Source of the DNA: Rhodospirillaceae bacterium
GTDB taxonomy: Bacteria > Pseudomonadota > Alphaproteobacteria > Reyranellales > Reyranellaceae
Direction of reading: 5' to 3'
Assembly: GCA_009772935.1 (NCBI GenBank)
Contig: WOUR01000046.1
Coordinates: 1 to 41,169 of the forward strand
DNA: 41,169 bases
Part shown: piece by piece, positions 23,260-31,916 of the stretch
Layout: the number at the start of each line of letters is the position of its first letter
Numbering within the stretch: the stretch's first letter is position 1
The notes under the pieces: model-generated
Seen by the model: only the letters and a program-made list of their open reading frames with translations
The model's database searches: none
Told to the model about the DNA's origin: nothing
Position numbers and translations under genes: made by a program

Positions 23260-24303
23260 ATGCAAAACCGTTTCATCGACCTTTACAGCGACACCAAGAC
23301 CAAGCCCTCCGCCGGCATGCGGAAGGCGATGGCCGACGCCGAAGTCGGCGACGAACAGAAGATGGAAGACCCCACCGTCAACCGCCTGCGCGACCGCGTG
23401 TGCGAGCTTCTCGGCAAGGAAGACGCGGTCTTCCTGCCGAGCGGTACCATGGGCAACCAGATCGCCATCCGGGTGCACTGCCGGCTGGGCGACGAGGTGA
23501 TCGCCGACCGCACGGCCCATATCATCAATGCCGAATCGGGCGGTACCGCCGCCAATGCCGGCGTCATGATCCGCATGCTCGACGGCCCCCAGGGCGTGTT
23601 CACCGGCGAGCAGGTCAAGGAGGCGATCCGCGATCCCAACAGCCGCAACGCCCCGCGCTCGCGGCTGGTGTCGATCGAGAACACCTCGAACGGCGGCTGC
23701 GGCACGGTATGGCCGCTGGCCACCATGCAGGGCGTGACCCAGGTCGCACGCGAGGCCGGCCTCAGCCTCCACATGGACGGCGCCCGTCTCTGCAACGCGG
23801 TCGTCAAATCGGGAACGAAGGCCAGTGACTATGCCGCCTGCGTCGACTCGCTGTGGCTCGACTACACCAAGGGTCTGGGCGCGCCGGTCGGCGCCAGCCT
23901 GGCGGGTTCGAAGGAGTTCATCCACGAGGCGTGGCGCCAGAAGCAGATGCTGGGCGGCTCGATGCGCCAGTCCGGCATCATCGCGGCAGCGGCCCTCTAT
24001 GCCCTCGAACACAACTGGGACCGGCTCGCCGAGGACCACGACAATGCCCGCCATCTCTCGGAGGGCATCGCCAACATCCAGGGCCTGAAGATCGACGTGC
24101 CGCGCATGGAGACCAACCTGGTCTTCTTCGAGGTCACCAAGCCCGGCTGGACGCCGGCCCGGCTGGTCGAGGCCTGCAAGGAACGCGGCGTCGGCATGGG
24201 CACCGCCGCCGGCAACCGCATCCGCGCCGTCACCCATCTCGACGTCAACAAGGCCGACATCGACAGCGCCCTGAAGGTGATCAGCGACGCGCTGGCGGCT
24301 TAA
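23260..24303 (+). CDS. ltaE: Low-specificity L-threonine aldolase
   Basis: This 347-residue fold-type I PLP enzyme splits L-threonine and L-allo-threonine to glycine and acetaldehyde. Landmarks are IDLYSDTKTKPS at the N-terminus, GDEQKMEDPTV, FLPSGTMGNQIAIRVH, IENTSNGGCGTVWP, HMDGARLCNA (cofactor Asp) and LDYTKGLGAPVGA with the Schiff-base Lys204. The length is that of the family. ATG 23260 follows AGGAGATCACGACACGCC. It is a single gene; downstream lies a perfect inverted repeat that probably ends its transcript. Low rather than strict L-allo specificity cannot be told from sequence. Confidence 0.9.
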   Translation: MQNRFIDLYSDTKTKPSAGMRKAMADAEVGDEQKMEDPTVNRLRDRVCELLGKEDAVFLPSGTMGNQIAIRVHCRLGDEVIADRTAHIINAESGGTAANAGVMIRMLDGPQGVFTGEQVKEAIRDPNSRNAPRSRLVSIENTSNGGCGTVWPLATMQGVTQVAREAGLSLHMDGARLCNAVVKSGTKASDYAACVDSLWLDYTKGLGAPVGASLAGSKEFIHEAWRQKQMLGGSMRQSGIIAAAALYALEHNWDRLAEDHDNARHLSEGIANIQGLKIDVPRMETNLVFFEVTKPGWTPARLVEACKERGVGMGTAAGNRIRAVTHLDVNKADIDSALKVISDALAA

Positions 24304-24321
24304 GGGAAAGATCGTCTCGTT

Positions 24322-24394
24322 GGAGCGCGCCACTCCGGTGGCGCTCATATGTCCCGCGTTGGCAGAGATGAGCGCCACCGGAGTGGCGCGCTCC
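24322..24394. repeat. Perfect 27-bp inverted repeat between convergent genes
   Basis: The arm at 24322-24348 (begins GGAGCGCGCCACTCC, ends GTGGCGCTCAT) is the exact reverse complement of 24368-24394, with a 19-base loop. Each arm contains its own palindrome GCGCCAC-TCCG-GTGGCGC, so the element can form one long hairpin or two short ones. It lies between ltaE and the convergent exported-protein gene and could stop transcription from both sides, but there is no T-run. It may belong to a dispersed palindromic repeat family. Confidence 0.9.
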
Positions 24395-24412
24395 CTTGAG
24401 TGTTGTCGGCCC

Positions 24413-26506
24413 CTACTGCGCGGCGTGGCCGCGGCGGGCCCACTCCTGGACCAGGAAACGGACGTCGAAGATCGGCTTGCTGTCGTAGCCCTTGCCGATC
24501 CAGCAGAACTGGCGCTGCTCCAGGCTGCGACCTTCGACCAGGCGAAGCCCGGCCTCCAACTCGCCGCGCCGCGCCAAGGCGACCGCCTGCAATCCCTGTA
24601 GCGTGTCGCGCAGGCAGGCGGCGTCCTTCGCCGGCAACTGCGCCAGCTCCTTCGGAAGCGATCGGATCGCCACCTCGATCTCGCTGGCGGCGCCGTCCCA
24701 CGCGAGCGCATCGACCACCTCGACCAGGCGCCGGCTGGCTTCCTGGACATCGGTGTTCTGGCGCAGTCCCACGAGCGTCTCGACGTCGGTCCGGTCGCCC
24801 AGCTCGCGCAGCAGCATGACGCCCACGAAGATGTCGGAGACTCCGAAGGCGCCGGCGCTGCCGGCCACGAAGTCGCGCAGCATTGCCTTCGCCCGGTCGA
24901 CCCGACCCTGCAGCAGCAGGAGCCGCAGCGCCGGCAGATCCTTGCCGGGGAAGACGTGGAGATAGGCATCGAGCGCCGCGGCGGCGCGCTCCGTCAGGCC
25001 GGCATTCTGCTGCGCCTCGATGATGTGAAGGACAGGGCCGGCATCGAGGTCGACCGCAGCCGGCTCCGCTTCGACGAGCGCCCGGGCATCGATGGCGTTC
25101 CCTTCGAGCACGAGGCCGATCAACTGGAGCTGCGCCCTCAGCTTGGGATTGATCCGATCAAGGGTCTCCTGGTCGGGCCCGGCCAGCCCGGCCAGTCTCC
25201 GCGCCAGTGGGGAACGGGGATAGATCGCCAGGAAGGAAGCGGCCCAGTCCACGCCCAGTGCCTTGGCCGCCGCGTCGTCGATCGGCGCGCCCGCCGCCAC
25301 GCGCGCGAGGATCAGCGACCGCCTCGCCCCGTACCAGGCGAGCGCCGGCGCATTGTTGCGACGGGCGAGATCGGTCTGGGCATCGGCCGCGAGGATCGCG
25401 GCATTGGTGAGATCGATGCCGTTTTCGCGCGCGCTCTTGTCGAAAACGGCGATCAGCTGCTCGACCAGGTCGACCGAAGCAGGCCCCGCCGTCGCCCCGG
25501 CGACCGAGTCCGCGAGGGCCACGAGATAGGGCTGCCCGAGCGGCGTGCCGCCGGGCTGCGCCGTCAGCTTGAAGGCAGACTGCCAATAGACGCTGCGCGC
25601 CTGCCAGCGTCGCGCGAAGCCGCGATCCAGCGTCCAGTCGCAATCGCCATAGTCGACCGACACGCGACGGTCGGGCGACAACTGCCGCGGCTCGACGGCC
25701 TCGACGACCTTGCGGACGAGGCGCTCCACCTCGGCGCCGTCGCCGCGGCGGCTGGCCATGACGGCCAGGCGCGCCAGGATCTCGGGACCCGCCGGGGCGC
25801 GGCGCGTGGTCTGTGTCATGCTGCCCGACGCACGCTGCTCGGCCTCGGCGGCTGCCCCGAGATCGGCCAGCCTCAGCCCCATCGCAGCGTCGAGCTCTGG
25901 CGCGGTCAGGCGCGTCGCGACCTGGCGTGCCAGCGACCGGTGGCCGCGCTGGCACAGCCAGTCGATGCCGACGCTGCGATTGACGAGGCCCGCCACCTCG
26001 CCGACGCCCGGCTGCATCGACTGGAAGAACCAGCTCATGGCATCGGCGTCGTTGCTGCGCATGAGCTGCAGGAAATACTGCTTGTTCACGCCCTCGCCCG
26101 ACGACAGTCCGGAATATTGCCGGTCGAGCAGGAAGATGCGCTGCAGGTCGTCGCGCTCCTCGGCCAGCGCCCTCGCTGCGCCCAACCCGACTTCGATGAG
26201 TTCGCGATCGCTCGACGCAGCTTTCTCCGCCAGCGCCTCGTCGATCGCCCTCAGCCGGTCGGCGGCCTCGTACGGGCGGTGGGTCGACGGCAGGGACAGC
26301 AGCGCCAGATAGCCCTCGACCTGCATCCGCCGCTTCAGGTCCGCATTCTTCTCACGCTGCCCCTTGTCGATATGCTCCTCGACCAACTCAGTCGCCCGGG
26401 CGAGCGTCGTGCGATCGACAATAGACTGCGCCTGGCCGAAGGAAGCAAAGCAATGCACCCCCAAGGCCACAGCCAGGGCAGACTTCATCCAAACCCGAAT
26501 ATTCAT
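24413..26506 (-). CDS. Large exported protein of unknown function (paralogue B of a tandem pair)
   Basis: This 697-residue protein has an N-terminal signal peptide (MNIRVWMKSALAVALGVHC...FGQAQS, likely cut after AQA). The mature part is all-helical in appearance, with many Leu/Ala/Arg-rich helical segments like degenerate TPR or solenoid repeats, and no enzyme motif I recognise. It is clearly homologous over its full length to the next gene upstream (26603-28711). Shared landmarks are PSTHRxYEAADRLR, WLCQRG, PAGPEILARLA, VDYGDCDWTLDRG, KSARENGID, CLRDT and FLVQEW.RRGHA. Four Cys positions (WLC, GDC, CLRD, xCW) are shared, compatible with disulfides in the periplasm. ATG 26506 is chosen; a TTG at 26512 is possible. 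It is co-directional with its paralogue. Confidence 0.75.
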   Translation of the reverse strand: MNIRVWMKSALAVALGVHCFASFGQAQSIVDRTTLARATELVEEHIDKGQREKNADLKRRMQVEGYLALLSLPSTHRPYEAADRLRAIDEALAEKAASSDRELIEVGLGAARALAEERDDLQRIFLLDRQYSGLSSGEGVNKQYFLQLMRSNDADAMSWFFQSMQPGVGEVAGLVNRSVGIDWLCQRGHRSLARQVATRLTAPELDAAMGLRLADLGAAAEAEQRASGSMTQTTRRAPAGPEILARLAVMASRRGDGAEVERLVRKVVEAVEPRQLSPDRRVSVDYGDCDWTLDRGFARRWQARSVYWQSAFKLTAQPGGTPLGQPYLVALADSVAGATAGPASVDLVEQLIAVFDKSARENGIDLTNAAILAADAQTDLARRNNAPALAWYGARRSLILARVAAGAPIDDAAAKALGVDWAASFLAIYPRSPLARRLAGLAGPDQETLDRINPKLRAQLQLIGLVLEGNAIDARALVEAEPAAVDLDAGPVLHIIEAQQNAGLTERAAAALDAYLHVFPGKDLPALRLLLLQGRVDRAKAMLRDFVAGSAGAFGVSDIFVGVMLLRELGDRTDVETLVGLRQNTDVQEASRRLVEVVDALAWDGAASEIEVAIRSLPKELAQLPAKDAACLRDTLQGLQAVALARRGELEAGLRLVEGRSLEQRQFCWIGKGYDSKPIFDVRFLVQEWARRGHAAQ

Positions 26507-26544
26507 TGCCAATGCTGGTCGCCGGAACCGTCCCTGAACATCTC

Positions 26545-26574
26545 TAACGAACGACTGAGAGCATTTGATGGCAA
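26545..26574 (-). promoter_or_regulatory. Conserved 30-bp block upstream of paralogue B
   Basis: TAACGAACGACTGAGAGC followed by ATTTGATGGCAA on the plus strand matches 28 of 30 bases of the block before paralogue A (28751-28780). It ends 38 bp before the start codon. Read on the gene strand it opens with TTGCCA and has TTCGTT 17 bp later, the spacing of a sigma-70-type promoter, although the -10 match is weak. Conservation in a non-coding position suggests a promoter or operator duplicated with the gene. Confidence 0.55.
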
Positions 26575-26602
26575 GAATGCAGACGATCCGGGCAGTTCTA
26601 GC

Positions 26603-28711
26603 TCAACCGCTAGGGCCGGCATGTCCGCGCCGGACCCATTCCTGAACCAGGAAACGGATGTCGAAAATCGGTTCGCTGTGATAGCCCTTGAGGCGTCCTT
26701 CGCCGAGCCAGCAGAGCTGTCGCTGCTCCAGACTGCGGTCGGCGACCAAGCGAACTCCCCCTTCGAGATCGCCGCGCCGCGACAGCGCGACCGCCAGAAA
26801 CCCCTCCACGGTGTCACGCAGGCACACAGCGTCCTTCGGTGACAAGTGTGCCAACTCCGACGGAAGGTCACGCAGGGCAGCCTCGATTTTAGCCGCCCTG
26901 CCGGCCCAGGCGAACGCATCCACGATCTCGATCAGGCGTCTAGATGCCTCTTCCACGTCATCGCTCTTGCGAAGGCGCATGAAGGACGAAATATCGGTGT
27001 CGTCGCCTAACTCTTGCAGCAGCATGACGCTCGTGAAGACGTCCAAGAACCCGCCGCCGCGGTTCACGCTACTGGCGGCGAACTCGCGCAGCATCGTCCT
27101 GGCCTTGTCGACCTGTCCTTGCAGCATCAGAAGCCATACGACGGGGAAGTTCTTCTCGGGAAACACCGCGAGATAGGCATCGAGCGCCGCAACGGCCCGA
27201 GCGCGCAAGCCGGCATTCTCCAGAATGTCGATGAGGTACGTGAGGCGCCAGTTATCCAGCCAGATCGCAGATGGATCCGACGCCCTGAGCGCCTGAGCAT
27301 CCGCTCCCCTGCCCTCGAGAATCAAAGCGATGAACCGGAGCGTCGCCGGCAATCTCGGAGCTGCCTGACCGAGGATCTTTCGTTCGGGATCGGGAAGATC
27401 GGCCAATCGCCGGACCAGGCCCGAATGCGGATAGGAAATCAGAAATTCCATGATCCGGTCGAGGCTCAGAAGCCTGGCGGCCTGGTCATCGATCGCGCCA
27501 CCCGCCATCACGCGGGCAAGGACCAACGATTGCCTTGCCACATACCAGGAGATCATGGGCCCATTGAGCATCGCGAGTTCGGATTGCGGGGCAGCCGCCA
27601 GAATCGCGGCATTGATCATGTCGATGCCGTTCTCGCGCGCGCTTTTGTCGAAGACAGCGATCAACTGGTCGATCAGGTCGATAGACCGGGAGCCAGTACT
27701 GGCGCCGGCGATCGACTCCGCCAAGGCGACGAGTTGCGACGGCCATGGCGACGAGTAAGGGCGAGACTCGCCGTGCACCTTGAAGGCGGTCGACCAATAG
27801 ATGCTGCGCGCTCCCCAACGGAACCAGTATCCGCGGTCGAGGGTCCAGTCACAATCGCCGTAGTCCGTCGAGACTCTGCGATCCGGCAAGATTTGGCCGA
27901 GCTCGACCACGCTGACGAACTTATGGACGAGGCGCTCGACCTCGGCACCGTCGCCACGGCGGCTCGCCATGATGGCAAGACGCGCCAGAATCTCCGGTCC
28001 CGCCGGCGCCTGTTGTGCCGTCTGCATCATGACCCGGTCCGCCCGGTGCTCGGCCTCGGCCGGTGCGCCTAGGTCAGCTAGCGCGAGGCCCATCACGCCG
28101 TCGAGTTCAGGCTCCGTGAGCCGGATCGCGACTTCCCGGGCAAGCGACCTGTAGCCTCGCTGGCACAGCCAGTTGAGGACAATGCCGCGATTGCTTGCAC
28201 TTCCACGCTCGCCAAGTGCCGGCTGCATCGACTGGAAAAGCCAGGTCATCGCGTCCGGATCGTTCGCGCGCATGACCTGCCAGAAATACTGGCGGTCTAC
28301 GCCCTTGCCCGACGACGACCCGAAATACTGTCGATCGACGAGGTAGACCCGCCGCAGGTCGCCGCGCTCCCCCGCCAGGACTGTCGCCTCGTCGATGCCT
28401 GTTTCCAGCACGTGATTGTCGCCAGACAGCGGCTTGAGCGGTTCATGGATCACCCGCAGCCTGTCCGCCGCCTCGTACTGCCGGTGCGTCGACGGAAGCG
28501 ACAGCAGCGCAACATAGGCTTCGATCTGCATCCGCCGTTTCAGGTCGGCATCCGTCTCGCGCTGCGCCTTCTCGAGATGCGCGTCGATCAGCTCGATCGC
28601 CCGGCTGAGCGTCGTCCGGCCACTCGGAGATTCCGCGTAAGCCACGGGACCGACGAAGAACAGCGTCAGCGTCATCGCCAAGGCGGATTTGATCCAATGC
28701 CTAGATTTCAT
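26603..28711 (-). CDS. Large exported protein of unknown function (paralogue A of a tandem pair)
   Basis: This 702-residue protein is homologous along its whole length to the 697-residue protein that follows it on the same strand. The signal peptide (MKSRHWIKSALAMTLTLFF...AYAES) predicts export. The same helical-repeat appearance, the same landmarks (YGDCDWTLDRGYW, KSARENGID, SLEQRQLCWLG, FLVQEWVRRGHA) and the same four Cys positions are present. I see no catalytic motif. It differs from paralogue B by short indels in the middle (a SRPYSSPWPSQ stretch) and by an extended tail GPSG. ATG 28711 is chosen; the open frame up to a TTG at 28780 runs through the conserved upstream block and would spoil the signal peptide. 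Base composition seems slightly more AT-rich than in neighbouring genes. Confidence 0.75.
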   Translation of the reverse strand: MKSRHWIKSALAMTLTLFFVGPVAYAESPSGRTTLSRAIELIDAHLEKAQRETDADLKRRMQIEAYVALLSLPSTHRQYEAADRLRVIHEPLKPLSGDNHVLETGIDEATVLAGERGDLRRVYLVDRQYFGSSSGKGVDRQYFWQVMRANDPDAMTWLFQSMQPALGERGSASNRGIVLNWLCQRGYRSLAREVAIRLTEPELDGVMGLALADLGAPAEAEHRADRVMMQTAQQAPAGPEILARLAIMASRRGDGAEVERLVHKFVSVVELGQILPDRRVSTDYGDCDWTLDRGYWFRWGARSIYWSTAFKVHGESRPYSSPWPSQLVALAESIAGASTGSRSIDLIDQLIAVFDKSARENGIDMINAAILAAAPQSELAMLNGPMISWYVARQSLVLARVMAGGAIDDQAARLLSLDRIMEFLISYPHSGLVRRLADLPDPERKILGQAAPRLPATLRFIALILEGRGADAQALRASDPSAIWLDNWRLTYLIDILENAGLRARAVAALDAYLAVFPEKNFPVVWLLMLQGQVDKARTMLREFAASSVNRGGGFLDVFTSVMLLQELGDDTDISSFMRLRKSDDVEEASRRLIEIVDAFAWAGRAAKIEAALRDLPSELAHLSPKDAVCLRDTVEGFLAVALSRRGDLEGGVRLVADRSLEQRQLCWLGEGRLKGYHSEPIFDIRFLVQEWVRRGHAGPSG

Positions 28712-28750
28712 CGTCGATGCCGGGCGCGTTAACCAGTGTATAAGGATCGC

Positions 28751-28780
28751 TAACGAACGACTGAGAGTATTTGGTGGCAA
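28751..28780 (-). promoter_or_regulatory. Conserved 30-bp block upstream of paralogue A
   Basis: TAACGAACGACTGAGAGT followed by ATTTGGTGGCAA matches the block at 26545-26574 with two differences. It ends 40 bp before the paralogue A start. On the gene strand TTGCCA and TTCGTT are 17 bp apart. It also lies 59 bp upstream of the divergent molybdenum hydroxylase gene. Confidence 0.55.
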
Positions 28781-28838
28781 AGACTACGACAACCAGCGCG
28801 CGTCGGCATCGCACTCCGGCCCGGATCGGCCCCACCCG

Positions 28839-31124
28839 ATGAACGCCCCCCTCCAGCTCGGTCATTCGATCAAGCGGCGTGAAGACCAGCGCTTCCTGAC
28901 CGGTCGTGGCCGCTATGCCGACAATACCGCGCCGCGCGACGCGCTTGCCGTGCTGTTCGTGCGCTCGCCGCATGCCCATGCACGGATCGTGAGCATCGAC
29001 ATGGAAGCCGCCCTCGCCTCGCCCGGCGTCCAGGCGATCTACACGGCGCGGGATCTGGCGGCCGACAAGGTCGGCCACCTGCCGGCCATCAGCGAGATCA
29101 AGGACGAGGCCGGAAATCGCCATCGCGAGCCGGAGCATCTGCCCATGCCGGCCGGCAAGGTACGCCATGTCGGCGACATCGTGGCGATGATCGTGGCCGC
29201 CACGATCGACCAGGCGCGCGATGCCGCGGAGTTGCTGCAGGTCGACTACGAGGAACTGCCCGCCGTCGTCACCACGGCGCAGGCGCTGTCCCCCGATGCG
29301 CCATTGGTGCACGACGACGTGCCCGGCAACCTGATGTGCCGCTGGGGCAAGGGCGACCGCGCGGCGACCGACGTCGCCTTCGCGCGTGCCGCGCATGTGA
29401 CGACGCTCTCGATCCGCTCGCCGCGCCAGATCGTGCACTACATGGAGACGCGGGCGGCCTGGTCGGCCTACGAGGCCGGCGACGACCTCGTCACCGTCAC
29501 CTTCTCCTCGCAGGGCGTGCAGATCCCGCACCGGCTGATGTGCGAGCGCGTGCTCCACGTCGCGAAGGAAAAACTGCGACTGATCACCGAGGATGTCGGT
29601 GGCGGCTTCGGGCCGAAATATCCCATCTACGCCGAATCGACCCTGATCGCCTGGGCGACACGCAAGCTCGGCCATGGCCTGCGCTGGACCTGCGAGCGCG
29701 GCGAGCTCGCCCTGGCCGACAGCCATGCGCGCGACCTGGTCGCGACGGCGGATCTCGCGCTCGACGCCGAGGGTCGCTTCCTCGGCCTGCGCGTCAAGGC
29801 AGAAGCCAACTACGGCGCCTATGTCTCGATGTTCGCCCCGACCATCCCGACGACGGGTCTCGCCAAGGTGATCTCCGGCCTCTATCGCATTCCCGCGATC
29901 CGCATCGATTTCGACTGCGTCTTCACCAACACCGTGCCGGTCGACGCCATTCGCGGCGCCGGCAAACCCGAGGCCCTGTTCCTGCTCGAGCGCCTCGTCG
30001 ACCTCGCCGCGCACGAGACCGGCCGCACGCCCGTCGAGCTGCGACGCCTCAACCTGCTGCGTGCCGAGGAGATGCCCTATGCGGCGGCGAGCGGCTACAC
30101 CTACGATGCCGCCGATTGCACGCGGCTGTTCGAAGCCGCACTCTCCGCCGCCGACGAAGCGGGCTTCGATGCGCGCCGCGTGGCGAGCGAGGCCGCGGGC
30201 AAGCGGCGCGGTCTGGGCCTGTCCTGCCATCTCCATGGCACCGGCGGCATCGCGGACGAGCACGTCGTGGTGAATGCCGAGGCCGGCCGGCTGGTCGCGC
30301 GGGTCGGCACGCAAAGCCAGGGCCAGGGCCACGAGACGGTGTTCGCGCAGATCCTGGCCGCCGCGCTCGGCGTGCCGGTCGAGCGCATCGAGATCAAGCA
30401 AGGCGACACGCGCAGCATCCCGCGCGGCGGCGGAACCGGCGGCTCCTCCTCCACGATCATCAGCGGCACGACACTGAAGCGCGCCGCCGACGTGTTGGTC
30501 GAGCGCGGCCGCGATCTCGCCGCCGAACGGCTCGAGACCTCACCGGCGGACATCGCCTATCGCGACGGTGCGTTCGAAGTCGTGGGCACCGATCGTCGGG
30601 TGGGCCTGTTCGAGCTGGCGGCCTGGAAGCCGTTCGACGGCGATGCGGTGTTCGCCGAAAAGGTCGAGTCCTTCCCGACCGGGGTCATGGTCTGCGAGGT
30701 CGAGGTCGATCCCGAGACCGGCGCCACGCGGATCGACCGGTTCCTGGCCGTCGCCGATTGCGGCCCGGTCGTGAACCCGCGCCTGCTCGCCGGCCAGATG
30801 CATGGCGGCATCGTGCACGGCCTCGGCAACGCACTGATGGAAGAGGCTCTCTACGACGAGGAGACCGGCCAGCTGCTGAGCGGAACGCTGATGGACTATG
30901 CCCTGCCGCGGGCCGACGACGTGCCCTCGTTCGGGATCGAGACGATCGCGACGCCCTCGCCCAACAACATGCTGGGCTTCAAGGGCGTCGGCGAGCTTCC
31001 GACCAACGGCGCGCCGGCGGCGCTGGCCAACGCCGTGCTCGACGCGCTGCGGCCTCTGGAGATTCGTCACATCGACATGCCGCTGACCGCCGCCAAGGTC
31101 TGGGCGGCCCTGCAGAAGGGCTGA
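28839..31124 (+). CDS. Xanthine dehydrogenase-family molybdopterin-binding subunit (CoxL/aldehyde-oxidase-like), orphan
   Basis: This 761-residue large subunit of the molybdenum hydroxylase family starts at ATG 28839 (MNAPLQLGHSIKRREDQRFLTGRGRYAD), the usual entry of CoxL-like subunits. Cofactor-binding landmarks are EDVGGGFGPKYPIY, AIRGAGKPEALFLLERLVDLAA, GTQSQGQGHETVFAQI, RGGGTGGSSSTIISG, and the catalytic Glu719 in LGFKGVGELPTNGAP. The Cys-bearing loop of true form I CO dehydrogenase (VAYRCSFR) is absent; the corresponding site reads AIRGAGK, so CO oxidation is unlikely. The medium FAD subunit and small 2Fe-2S subunit that normally accompany it are not next to it. The gene upstream is divergent and the one downstream is convergent. 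It probably hydroxylates a heterocycle or aldehyde with partners encoded elsewhere. Confidence 0.88.
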   Translation: MNAPLQLGHSIKRREDQRFLTGRGRYADNTAPRDALAVLFVRSPHAHARIVSIDMEAALASPGVQAIYTARDLAADKVGHLPAISEIKDEAGNRHREPEHLPMPAGKVRHVGDIVAMIVAATIDQARDAAELLQVDYEELPAVVTTAQALSPDAPLVHDDVPGNLMCRWGKGDRAATDVAFARAAHVTTLSIRSPRQIVHYMETRAAWSAYEAGDDLVTVTFSSQGVQIPHRLMCERVLHVAKEKLRLITEDVGGGFGPKYPIYAESTLIAWATRKLGHGLRWTCERGELALADSHARDLVATADLALDAEGRFLGLRVKAEANYGAYVSMFAPTIPTTGLAKVISGLYRIPAIRIDFDCVFTNTVPVDAIRGAGKPEALFLLERLVDLAAHETGRTPVELRRLNLLRAEEMPYAAASGYTYDAADCTRLFEAALSAADEAGFDARRVASEAAGKRRGLGLSCHLHGTGGIADEHVVVNAEAGRLVARVGTQSQGQGHETVFAQILAAALGVPVERIEIKQGDTRSIPRGGGTGGSSSTIISGTTLKRAADVLVERGRDLAAERLETSPADIAYRDGAFEVVGTDRRVGLFELAAWKPFDGDAVFAEKVESFPTGVMVCEVEVDPETGATRIDRFLAVADCGPVVNPRLLAGQMHGGIVHGLGNALMEEALYDEETGQLLSGTLMDYALPRADDVPSFGIETIATPSPNNMLGFKGVGELPTNGAPAALANAVLDALRPLEIRHIDMPLTAAKVWAALQKG

Positions 31125-31916
31125 TCAGGCCTGCAGCAGGTCGTAGAGGCCGCGGCCACCGACATAGAGGCCGGCGAGGATGACGAAGACGGCAAACAGC
31201 ATGGTGAGGACGCCCTTGCGGCGGGCGAGGACGGCATTGGCCTTCGTCCCGGCCATCGCCCCGGCGACACCGCCCGCCACGAGGAGCCCCGCGATCTGCC
31301 AGTCGACCAGTCCCGACCAAGCATAGCTCGCCGCCGCGGTCATGCCGAAGGCGGTCACCGCGACCAGCGAGGCACTCGTGGCGTCCTCGAGCTTCATATC
31401 GGTCGCCAGGATCAGGCCCGGCACGATCAGGAATCCGCCGCCGATGCCGAAGAAGCCCGACAGCAGGCCGACGCCCGCGCCAAGCACCACGAGTCGCGGC
31501 AGCATGTGCGCGGCGTTCTCCCGCGTCAGCCAGGCCGACTGAGCTCCGCCCTTGTCCTTGGGGCGCAGCATCATCAGGCCGACGACGATCATCAGGACAC
31601 CGAACAGCGCGACGAGCTTCTGCCCATCCATCGCCTTTCCGAGCGCGGCGCCGGCGAAGGCGCCTCCGACGCCCGCGAGGCTGAACACGATGGCGCAAGG
31701 CCAGCGGATCGGCGCCCTGCGCGCATGCATCGCCAGCCCCGCCGCGGCATTGACGGCCACGGCGAACGCCGCGGTGCCGATCGCGACATGGGCGGACGGC
31801 ATGCCAACGGCGTAGAGAAGCAGCGGCACGGCGAGAATGGAGCCTCCGCCCCCGATGAGTCCGAGGACGAGGCCGACCACACCGCCCGAGGCGAGCGCCG
31901 CGATCGGAGCGAACAT
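31125..31916 (-). CDS. Sulfite/sulfur exporter TauE/SafE-family (TSUP) permease
   Basis: This 263-residue polytopic membrane protein has two TauE/SafE repeats. The first opens with GLVLGLIGGGGSILAVPLLLY and the second contains GLLSGFFGIGGGFLIVPGLIL, the family glycine-rich signatures. It should move a sulfur oxyanion such as sulfite, or another organosulfur anion, across the inner membrane. ATG 31916 overlaps the rhodanese stop by one base (TGATG), so it is translated with that gene. In alphaproteobacterial bigR/sqrR loci a TSUP permease of this type exports sulfite made from persulfide oxidation, which fits the divergent ETHE1-like gene here. Confidence 0.88.
   Translation of the reverse strand: MFAPIAALASGGVVGLVLGLIGGGGSILAVPLLLYAVGMPSAHVAIGTAAFAVAVNAAAGLAMHARRAPIRWPCAIVFSLAGVGGAFAGAALGKAMDGQKLVALFGVLMIVVGLMMLRPKDKGGAQSAWLTRENAAHMLPRLVVLGAGVGLLSGFFGIGGGFLIVPGLILATDMKLEDATSASLVAVTAFGMTAAASYAWSGLVDWQIAGLLVAGGVAGAMAGTKANAVLARRKGVLTMLFAVFVILAGLYVGGRGLYDLLQA

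Noticed and set aside
24322..24394. Treating the 27-bp inverted repeat as a classical intrinsic terminator
   Set aside because: No T-run follows on either strand; reported as a repeat with possible termination role only.
28701..30401. A 566-codon minus-strand frame opposite the molybdenum hydroxylase
   Set aside because: High GC leaves antisense frames open; composition is Asp/His/Gly/Arg-rich with no start signal or family similarity.
28839..31124. Calling the molybdenum hydroxylase a carbon-monoxide dehydrogenase
   Set aside because: The active-site VAYRCSFR loop is absent, and coxM and coxS are not adjacent.
29336..31183. A 615-codon plus-strand frame inside the molybdenum hydroxylase gene
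   Set aside because: It is Arg/Ala/Pro-rich out-of-frame sequence with no domain signature; the real frame has molybdopterin motifs.
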